From positions 1 to 12,180 of the forward strand of contig JAUWMJ010000037.1 in assembly GCA_030613225.1 (NCBI GenBank): a stretch of DNA of 12,180 bases. Direction: 5' to 3'. How positions within the stretch are numbered: position 1 is the first letter of the stretch; every line of letters begins with the position of its first letter. The notes beneath the pieces were generated by a model. It was not told the origin of the DNA. It ran no database searches and saw only the letters and a program-made list of their open reading frames with translations. Of this stretch, positions 7,771 through 12,180 are shown piece by piece. The stretch is from Desulfobacterales bacterium. Its GTDB lineage: Bacteria; Desulfobacterota; Desulfobacteria; Desulfobacterales; JAUWMJ01. The position numbers and the translations under genes are program-made.

Positions 7771-7796
7771 GATTACCTGATTTTTACAGGATTTCT

Positions 7797-8792
7797 ATGG
7801 CTTTAAACTGGCTAAAAAAAAAGACTCCACCCAAAAAGGCTCCACCAAACAAGACTCCAAATGACAAGGAAGAGCTGCCGGACAGGGAAACTGTTTATTT
7901 CAAACGTCTGAGAGCGGGTCTGTCCAAAACCCGCGAAATCCTTACAACCGATCTCGAAGATCTTTTTGCAAAAAAGAAAAAAATAGATGATGATCTGCTG
8001 GAGGAGCTTGAGGAACTTTTGATTACCTCAGATATGGGTGTTCAGACATCCATGGACCTTATAGAGCGCATCTCCGGCAAGTCTTCAAAAATAGAAGATG
8101 CTGATGAGCTGAAAAATACGCTTAAAGAGGAGATACTTTCATTTCTCGATGCACAGACCCCGGTTCATGATAAGATTACAAGCCGCCCGCATGTCATTAT
8201 GGTAGTCGGTGTTAACGGAACAGGGAAAACCACCAGCATCGGCAAGCTTGCAGCAAGATACACTTTAGCCGGTAAAAAGGTACTGATCGCTGCTGCCGAT
8301 ACTTTCCGGGCTGCAGCGGTTGAACAGCTTATGATATGGGCTGACAGGGCAAATGCCGAAATCGTTAAACAAAAAGATGGTACGGATCCAGCCGCAGTTG
8401 CATACGACAGCATTGAGGCCGCTATAGCCAGAGATTGTGATATAGTGCTTGTTGATACTGCGGGAAGGCTTCATACCAAAATAAACCTGATGGAAGAATT
8501 AAAAAAAATAAAGCGGTCCATTTCCAAAAAACTCCCGGGAGCTCCCCACGAAATTCTGCTCGTCCTTGATGCAACAACAGGTCAAAACGCATTATCCCAG
8601 GCCAAATTATTCAATGAGGCTCTCGATATCACAGCAATTGCCCTTACAAAACTTGACGGAACGGCCAGGGGCGGGGTTGTTGTAAGTATTTTTACTACTC
8701 TTAACATTCCTCTGAAATATATCGGGGTTGGAGAACAAATTGAAGATTTGCAGGACTTTGATCCTGTACGATTTGTCAATGCGCTGTTTTGA
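7797..8792 (+). CDS. ftsY: Signal recognition particle receptor FtsY
   Basis: This 331-residue SRP-family GTPase docks ribosome-SRP complexes (Ffh) at the inner membrane for co-translational insertion. The start has AGGA 5 bases upstream (7788-7791). Residues 1-27 are a lysine- and proline-rich leader (KKKTPPKKAPPNKTPN), much shorter than the long acidic A domain of enterobacterial FtsY. The N domain (about 30-125) follows. The G domain holds G1 GVNGTGKTT (138-146), DTFRAAAVEQL (168-178), DTAGR (220-224), TKLDGTARGG (284-293) and GVGE (310-313). All GTPase motifs are intact, and DTFRAAAVEQL with a C-terminal GVGEQIEDLQDF favours FtsY over Ffh. There is no M domain, which also excludes Ffh. 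Confidence 0.97.
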   Translation: MALNWLKKKTPPKKAPPNKTPNDKEELPDRETVYFKRLRAGLSKTREILTTDLEDLFAKKKKIDDDLLEELEELLITSDMGVQTSMDLIERISGKSSKIEDADELKNTLKEEILSFLDAQTPVHDKITSRPHVIMVVGVNGTGKTTSIGKLAARYTLAGKKVLIAAADTFRAAAVEQLMIWADRANAEIVKQKDGTDPAAVAYDSIEAAIARDCDIVLVDTAGRLHTKINLMEELKKIKRSISKKLPGAPHEILLVLDATTGQNALSQAKLFNEALDITAIALTKLDGTARGGVVVSIFTTLNIPLKYIGVGEQIEDLQDFDPVRFVNALF

Positions 8793-8967
8793 AAGATTCA
8801 ATACGCTGCATCCACTGCCAATACTTATCTTTTGGCAATCTATTGATGTAAATGCGTCTTTTTAGCGGGTCTGCTGCATTTTTTTTAATAAAAGTGCCTG
8901 AAAATGCAGATTTCTGTTGACATGAAAAATAACCTACTATATTGACATAGGCAAATAGGCATTTGGC
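8776..8967 (-). pseudogene. Possible gene remnant: protein-like open frame without a start codon
   Basis: The reverse strand is open for 63 codons between a stop at 8968-8970 and a stop at 8776-8778, overlapping the ftsY end by 17 bp. The translation looks protein-like in composition, for example DPLKRRIYINRLPKDKYWQW near its end. It has no ATG, GTG or TTG early in the frame and runs across the HU promoter region. It may be the C-terminal scrap of a lost gene or a chance open frame. I do not recognise it. Confidence 0.2.
8917..8947 (+). promoter_or_regulatory. Candidate promoter region of the HU gene
   Basis: TTGACA occurs perfectly twice, at 8917-8922 and 8942-8947. The first can pair with TATATT (8938-8943), but the spacer is a short 15 bases. 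The second has only weak -10 candidates. The promoter is probably here, but which box is used is unclear. Confidence 0.4.
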
Positions 8968-9011
8968 TTATGTTTATCTACTATTAATTAAAAAAAAGGG
9001 GGAGAAGAAGA

Positions 9012-9284
9012 ATGACAAAAGCAGAATTGGTTGACATGATGGCAAAGGACGCAAAGATTTCCAAAGTTGCAGCAGCTAATGCACTGAACTCTTTTATGGC
9101 CAACATCACAAAAGCGCTGAAGAAAAAAGACGGCAAGGTTACTTTAGTCGGTTTTGGCACTTTCGCAAAAGTTCGTCGTAAAGCACGTAAGGGCCGTAAT
9201 CCGCAAACAGGCGAGCCTATTAAAATCAAGGCATGTAATGTTGTAAAATTCCGCGCAGGAAAAAAACTAAAAGATGCAGTGTAA
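9012..9284 (+). CDS. hup: HU-type nucleoid DNA-binding protein
   Basis: This 90-residue DNABII-family protein bends and compacts DNA as a dimer. It starts after a strong purine-rich site (GGGGGAG, 8998-9004). The helical N-terminus MTKAELVDMMAKDAKISK leads into the family signature GFGTFAKVRRKARKGRNPQT (47-66), followed by GEPIKIKA. The arms carry the basic RKARKGRNPQTG loop with the DNA-intercalating proline region. Its length is exactly that of HU, whereas IHF subunits are usually slightly longer and differ in the arm. It is monocistronic, with its own terminator directly downstream. Confidence 0.95.
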   Translation: MTKAELVDMMAKDAKISKVAAANALNSFMANITKALKKKDGKVTLVGFGTFAKVRRKARKGRNPQTGEPIKIKACNVVKFRAGKKLKDAV

Positions 9285-9294
9285 ACAAATTTTT

Positions 9295-9334
9295 AAGGCG
9301 GCTTATTCATTTGAAAAATAAGCCGCCTTTTTTT
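9295..9334 (+). terminator. Intrinsic terminator of the HU gene
   Basis: A perfect 13-bp stem (9295-9307 with 9317-9329; GGCGGC in the base half) with a 9-base loop is followed by seven T (9328-9334). It begins 10 bases after the HU stop codon. Confidence 0.93.
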
Positions 9335-9350
9335 ATCTTTAGGTTCACTA

Positions 9351-9428
9351 AAAAAAATTGCCACAAAGACACCAAGGCACAAAGAAGGAATAAAATTTAA
9401 TCTTTGTGACTTCGTGCCTTTGTGGCAA
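9351..9428 (-). terminator. Large palindrome acting as acylphosphatase terminator
   Basis: Arms 9358-9385 and 9401-9428 match at 25 of 28 positions with a 15-base loop. On the reverse strand the stem is followed at once by seven T (complement of 9351-9357), 40 bases after the acyP stop. That is a good intrinsic terminator for acyP. The arm text (GCCACAAAG...GGCAC) resembles a dispersed intergenic palindrome I have seen in several bacterial groups, so it may be a repeat co-opted as a terminator. Confidence 0.75.
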
Positions 9429-9468
9429 AATAGATTATGTTTCAGGTTTTTCCGTGTCAGTTAAAAGA

Positions 9469-9750
9469 TCAATATGTGATTTTAAACTCTTTAAACTCGC
9501 CTGTATAATCTTCCCAATTTACGTCCGTCTTTTCAACCTTTGCAGGTGGTGAACCTTTCCGGCACCACTCAAGGATTAAATCAACACTCTTCTTATCTCC
9601 TTCAAACATGGCTTCGACGGTTCCGTCTGCTTTATTTCTTACCCACCCTGAAACACCACAACGATGGGCAGCTCTCTGCGTTTCCATTCTGAAAAAGACA
9701 CCCTGTACTCTTCCGCTGATTATTACATGGGCACTGACATTACTTTTCAT
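9469..9750 (-). CDS. acyP: Acylphosphatase
   Basis: This 93-residue small cytosolic enzyme hydrolyses the carboxyl-phosphate bond of acyl phosphates. The family signature GRVQGVFFR (13-21) holds the phosphate-binding loop and catalytic R21. GWVRNKADGTVE (35-46) holds N39, which positions the nucleophilic water. Length and ends are typical of the family. The ribosome site is modest (AAGGAA, about 12 bases upstream of ATG). It lies downstream of ligA in the same direction, 283 bp away, with repeat copy B between them. It is convergent with HU and shares the terminator-rich gap. Confidence 0.95.
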   Translation of the reverse strand: MKSNVSAHVIISGRVQGVFFRMETQRAAHRCGVSGWVRNKADGTVEAMFEGDKKSVDLILEWCRKGSPPAKVEKTDVNWEDYTGEFKEFKITY

Positions 9751-9780
9751 TTTTTAAAAGTTTCCTTTTAATGAATTTAA

Positions 9781-9809
9781 ATTATATTGTTTATTGAATA
9801 AATCTATAA
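9781..9809 (-). promoter_or_regulatory. Weak candidate promoter for acyP
   Basis: On the reverse strand a perfect TATAAT (9786-9781) lies about 24 bases before the expected leader end. The matching -35 (TTATAG, 9809-9804, 17-base spacer) is poor. If used, its -35 lies in the edge of repeat copy B, so the insertion would have shaped acyP expression. Confidence 0.3.
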
Positions 9810-10044
9810 TCCCAATCAGGACAAGCCGGAATCTGATTGACTATTGATTATTGAAGATTGAATATTTGTCGAATCGCTCGCGCAGCGCACCCGCCGTGCT
9901 CGCGCCCGTCGCGGCAGGGGCGCTTGCGCCGCGTGTCGCTCTATCTTTCTTATATAAATTGACAGATTTCATTCAATTTTCAATATTCAATCTTCAATCC
10001 TAAAGTATCTGGCTTAGAAAAAGCTTTGTTCTTTCATGTCCCGG
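9800..10044 (-). repeat. Heptamer-armed structured repeat, copy B (245 bp)
   Basis: This is the reverse complement of copy A (3373-3624), 7 bp shorter because it has four instead of five GATTGAA-type heptamers next to the gene-end segment. The 92 bp at 9871-9962 are identical to 3462-3553, including the GC-rich core (9875-9939). It still contains 45 bp corresponding to the ATPase 3' end ([12 protein letters not shown] when read in that frame). It lies between ligA and acyP, in the same orientation relative to transcription as copy A. Confidence 0.9.
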
Positions 10045-11872
10045 TATTTCCCAGCATGTCAAAATATTCGCTTTCAGATATAATCCGGGCCCCTGATTTC
10101 TTTGCTTTTGCAATTTTGTTTTGGCCCGCGTTTTCTCCGCATACAAGATATTCCGTATTTCCGCTGACAGAGCTTTGCACCTTTGCGCTGAGTTTTCTTG
10201 CCGCAGCCTGCATTTCTTCCCTTGTGCCACGCTTCATTTTTCCTGTAAATACGATTCCTTTACCAAAAAGGAAGCTTTCAGAAAGCTCTGTATCGTTTGC
10301 AAGAACTTTTTTTTCAAGATTAAAACCTAAAGACAGCATATAATTTATAGTATCTTTTATCCTGTCTATGCCGGTTGTAATGGACCTGCTCGTAATCGAA
10401 CCAAAACCATGTATCTTCTCAATATCTTCAGCATTTGCGTTCAGAAGATCTTCAAACCTGATATGTGAAAGTAGCTTCCGGCTATCCCCCGGCCCAAGAT
10501 CGGAAATGCCGAAAGCGGCCAGAAAGCGCCAGTCTTCAACAGATTTACTTTTGCTTATATCAATAGCTTCTGCAAGATTTTTTGATTGAACCGGGCCAAA
10601 ACCGATATCAATAAAATTTTGAATTGTCATTGCATAGATTTTTTTAAGGCTGTCATAATTGCTGTTTACAAGTTTCTGAATTGTCTTTATGCCGAACCAG
10701 TCAGCATTACCGAGGGTTTTAAACCAGTGACTGATACCCTGCTCGATTTGAGCCTTGCAGGAAGGGTTATTGCATTTTAGAAAGTCATTGTTCCATTCAA
10801 GGATAAAGCCGCAGGCAGGGCACTCTTTGGGAATGCTGAACCGGCCTGATTCTCTGATTACTTTTTCGAGTTTTGGGATTACTTCACCGCTTCGTACGAT
10901 TTCAATTTCGGAACCGATTCCAACATGTCTTTTCTGCACTAAACCAGCGTGATGTGCGGTAACCCGCCTGATTGTAGCTCCGGAAAGATGCGTTGGACGG
11001 ATTTCAAGAACAGGCGTTATGTTTCCGGTTCTTCCAACCTGCCAGGTGATTCCTTCAACAACCGTTAAAGCCGTCTCACCCTTTTTCTTAATGGCGACCT
11101 GCCACCTGTAGTGGTGAGCTGTAGCTCCCATATGTTTTTTTACATCATCATCAGTTGTTTCAGCCACAACACCATCTGTAGGATAATCAGTCCTTGATAT
11201 AAGATCCGATATAATTTCCCCGGTATTTTTCAAAAGCTCATCACCACTTCCTTCCCAGGTCGGAAGCATGGCATAGGGAACAAAAACAACCATTTTATCT
11301 TCAAGAGCTTTCTGGGCAAATTCATTTAGTGTATCAGATGAAATAATTCCGACGACCATGTTTCTTGGATGTTCAAATTGATCGGATAAATGTTCATTAA
11401 AATAAGATTTAACAATAACAATTTCGCCTATTCCTAATCCCCTTCCGCCCACGGGAATCACACCTTTTTTAAAGGCGCTGCTGATTTCGTACCCAACCTC
11501 GCCGTTTCCCCTTGTAGTAAATATATTTCCGTCATCACGACCGGCCAGACCGTCGAGTTTTGCCGTTACTTTAAACGTTATTTCTTTAATACCTATCTCA
11601 CCTGCTTCTTTTTTAACTCTGTTTACATATCGCTCGAGTTTACCTTCAGTGTATGCTTTCTCAGTTGAAAGCATGGGAGCAGGATGCCTGATTTCTTTTT
11701 TCCCCCTGAATTTTTCAGGTTCTACGGATTTCAGAAATGGATTATCAAAATCGAGTTCTCTCAGTTTTTCAACAAGGCTGTCATATTCATGATCACTCAC
11801 CAGCGGTTTTCCGCTTCTGTACGCCTCATTATATTTTTTTAAAGATTTAACCAGGGTTTCGATGTTTTTCAT
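10034..11872 (-). CDS. ligA: NAD+-dependent DNA ligase, divergent
   Basis: This 612-residue protein has the full LigA domain order but is shorter than the usual ~670. NAD+ ligases seal nicks by adenylating a lysine. Domain Ia has SDHEYD (26-31). PMLS is at 66-69. The adenylation motif is KLDG (105-108, K105 the AMP-accepting lysine). TRGNG is at 120-124, E150 is in motif III, PRN at 169-171, DGVV at 233-236, and VGRTG of the OB fold at 279-283. A Cys4 zinc finger (C351, C354, C367, C372) is followed by helix-hairpin-helix repeats (about 385-510) and a BRCT domain (about 535-608). Oddities: the usual E two residues before K105 is T103, TRGDG is TRGNG, and the lysine expected after DGVV is E238. 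No good ribosome site was found. The last codons and stop lie in repeat copy B. It may be a second, specialised ligase rather than the housekeeping one. Confidence 0.85.
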   Translation of the reverse strand: MKNIETLVKSLKKYNEAYRSGKPLVSDHEYDSLVEKLRELDFDNPFLKSVEPEKFRGKKEIRHPAPMLSTEKAYTEGKLERYVNRVKKEAGEIGIKEITFKVTAKLDGLAGRDDGNIFTTRGNGEVGYEISSAFKKGVIPVGGRGLGIGEIVIVKSYFNEHLSDQFEHPRNMVVGIISSDTLNEFAQKALEDKMVVFVPYAMLPTWEGSGDELLKNTGEIISDLISRTDYPTDGVVAETTDDDVKKHMGATAHHYRWQVAIKKKGETALTVVEGITWQVGRTGNITPVLEIRPTHLSGATIRRVTAHHAGLVQKRHVGIGSEIEIVRSGEVIPKLEKVIRESGRFSIPKECPACGFILEWNNDFLKCNNPSCKAQIEQGISHWFKTLGNADWFGIKTIQKLVNSNYDSLKKIYAMTIQNFIDIGFGPVQSKNLAEAIDISKSKSVEDWRFLAAFGISDLGPGDSRKLLSHIRFEDLLNANAEDIEKIHGFGSITSRSITTGIDRIKDTINYMLSLGFNLEKKVLANDTELSESFLFGKGIVFTGKMKRGTREEMQAAARKLSAKVQSSVSGNTEYLVCGENAGQNKIAKAKKSGARIISESEYFDMLGNTGT

Positions 11873-11929
11873 TTTTCAATTTTTAGAATCACGTCCTTCC
11901 CCGCATAACTGGATCTTCGATGGGCGTGG

Positions 11930-12080
11930 TCAGAATTGGCTTTGCCTGGGCAAATAAGAGTGACTAAAGTGAGCTAAAGTGCCTAAAATGCCTACAGTAA
12001 AAAGAGTTGAAAGCTCACCATTACTGCAACAGGCTCCAAATTCGGAAAATTCTTTCCCTTCACAGGAATTACAATTTCAT
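11930..12080 (-). pseudogene. Possible frameshifted CxxC micro-ORF
   Basis: An ATG at 12080-12078 overlaps the upstream gene's stop in TGATG, as in coupled genes, but stops after two codons. Dropping one T gives MKCNSCEGKEFSEFGACC, with CxxC and CC, open to a stop at 11930-11932. The second half runs through the degenerate 9-mer repeat, so it is unlikely to be genuine protein throughout. This may be a decayed zinc-binding peptide gene or chance. Confidence 0.2.
11960..11996 (-). repeat. Degenerate ~9-mer repeat (consensus TAGGCACTT)
   Basis: On the reverse strand, four units (TAGGCATTT, TAGGCACTT, TAGCTCACTT, TAGTCACTC) follow each other with a period of 9-10 bases in the ligA upstream region. 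Confidence 0.45.
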
Positions 12081-12180
12081 CACTCCGGCTTTGCAAGGCC
12101 CGACAGTTTATCTTTTACGTCATCTATACTGTCGTAAAACCACATCAAATCCTCAATGGTACGGCGACCGGCTTTTACAG
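12080..12180 (-). CDS. Unrecognised protein, C-terminal 32 residues
   Basis: The reverse strand is open from the window edge to a TGA at 12082-12080. The visible tail contains GRRTIEDLMWFYDSIDD and ends LAKPE. The composition is protein-like and acidic with aromatic residues, and no motif is identifiable. It is oriented like ligA, which starts about 208 bp downstream. Its function is unknown. Confidence 0.5.
   Translation of the reverse strand, partial: VKAGRRTIEDLMWFYDSIDDVKDKLSGLAKPE

Larger units (their letters stand above)
7468..7796. other. Repeat-filled spacer between smc and ftsY
   Basis: After the smc stop there is a compact hairpin (7482-7502, ACCTG/CAGGT plus an inner TCC/GGG with a 3-base loop). 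No T tract follows, so it is not a convincing terminator. Next come three different heptamer families in a row: GTTACGA/GTTGCGG (7539-7566), AATTGAA/TATTGAA (7582-7595), and the TTGAACC element (7610-7770). No promoter for ftsY could be singled out, and no gene is supported. Confidence 0.6.

Noticed and set aside
8838..8886. Possible ftsY terminator ending in eight T (8879-8886)
   Set aside because: The stem before the T run is only AATGC/GCATT with a large asymmetric bulge, and the nearby TGCCAA/TTGGCA hairpin has no T tract.
10000..10230. 76-codon minus-strand ORF ending in the ATPase C-terminal residues
   Set aside because: It is an out-of-frame reading of ligA joined to repeat copy B. 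The familiar ending comes from the copied ATPase gene end, not from a real second gene.

Overview
This AT-rich window (low-40s % GC by eye) carries mostly housekeeping genes. It probably comes from a Gram-negative anaerobe of the Desulfobacterota (Desulfobacterales-like). That placement is inference. It rests on a periplasmic solute-binding protein with a cleavable, non-lipoprotein signal peptide, the overall character of the smc, ftsY and HU proteins, and intergenic spacers full of short-period degenerate repeats of the kind I associate with that group. No rRNA or tRNA was seen.

Layout. (1) 1-297, minus: 5' part of an unrecognised gene with a good promoter (383-412) and a degenerate octamer repeat in its leader. 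(2) 533-687, plus: a small zinc-ribbon gene that reads through only if two frameshifts are corrected. (3) 754-3417, plus: a complete polar amino acid ABC uptake operon of binding protein, permease with an extra extracytoplasmic domain, and ATPase. There is a hairpin after the binding-protein gene and a 4-bp overlap between permease and ATPase. (4) 3835-7467, plus: full-length SMC behind a strong candidate promoter. (5) 7797-8792, plus: FtsY, the SRP receptor. (6) 9012-9284, plus: an HU-type nucleoid protein with a textbook terminator. (7) 9469-9750, minus: acylphosphatase, convergent with HU. (8) 10034-11872, minus: a divergent NAD+-dependent DNA ligase. (9) 12080-12180, minus: the C-terminal end of an unrecognised gene, possibly followed by a frameshifted CxxC micro-ORF.

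The most interesting material lies between the genes. A ~250-bp element occurs twice in inverted orientation, at 3373-3624 and 9800-10044. Each copy has an ~83 % GC, strongly structured core flanked by inverted arrays of a GATTGAA-type heptamer. The two copies share a 92-bp identical stretch and differ in length by exactly one heptamer. The second copy carries a piece of the ATPase gene's 3' end and supplies the ligase gene's last codons and stop, so it looks like the derived copy. A second unit of the same design but different sequence (inverted TTGAACC heptamer arrays around an 86-bp core) sits between smc and ftsY at 7610-7770. These may be a family of heptamer-armed, structured, possibly mobile repeats. 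The two inverted copies also bracket smc-ftsY-HU-acyP as a potentially invertible segment.

Functionally, the ABC operon brings in amino acids, SMC and HU organise the chromosome, FtsY delivers membrane proteins, and the ligase seals nicks. Apart from the ABC operon, these genes look like neighbours rather than one pathway.
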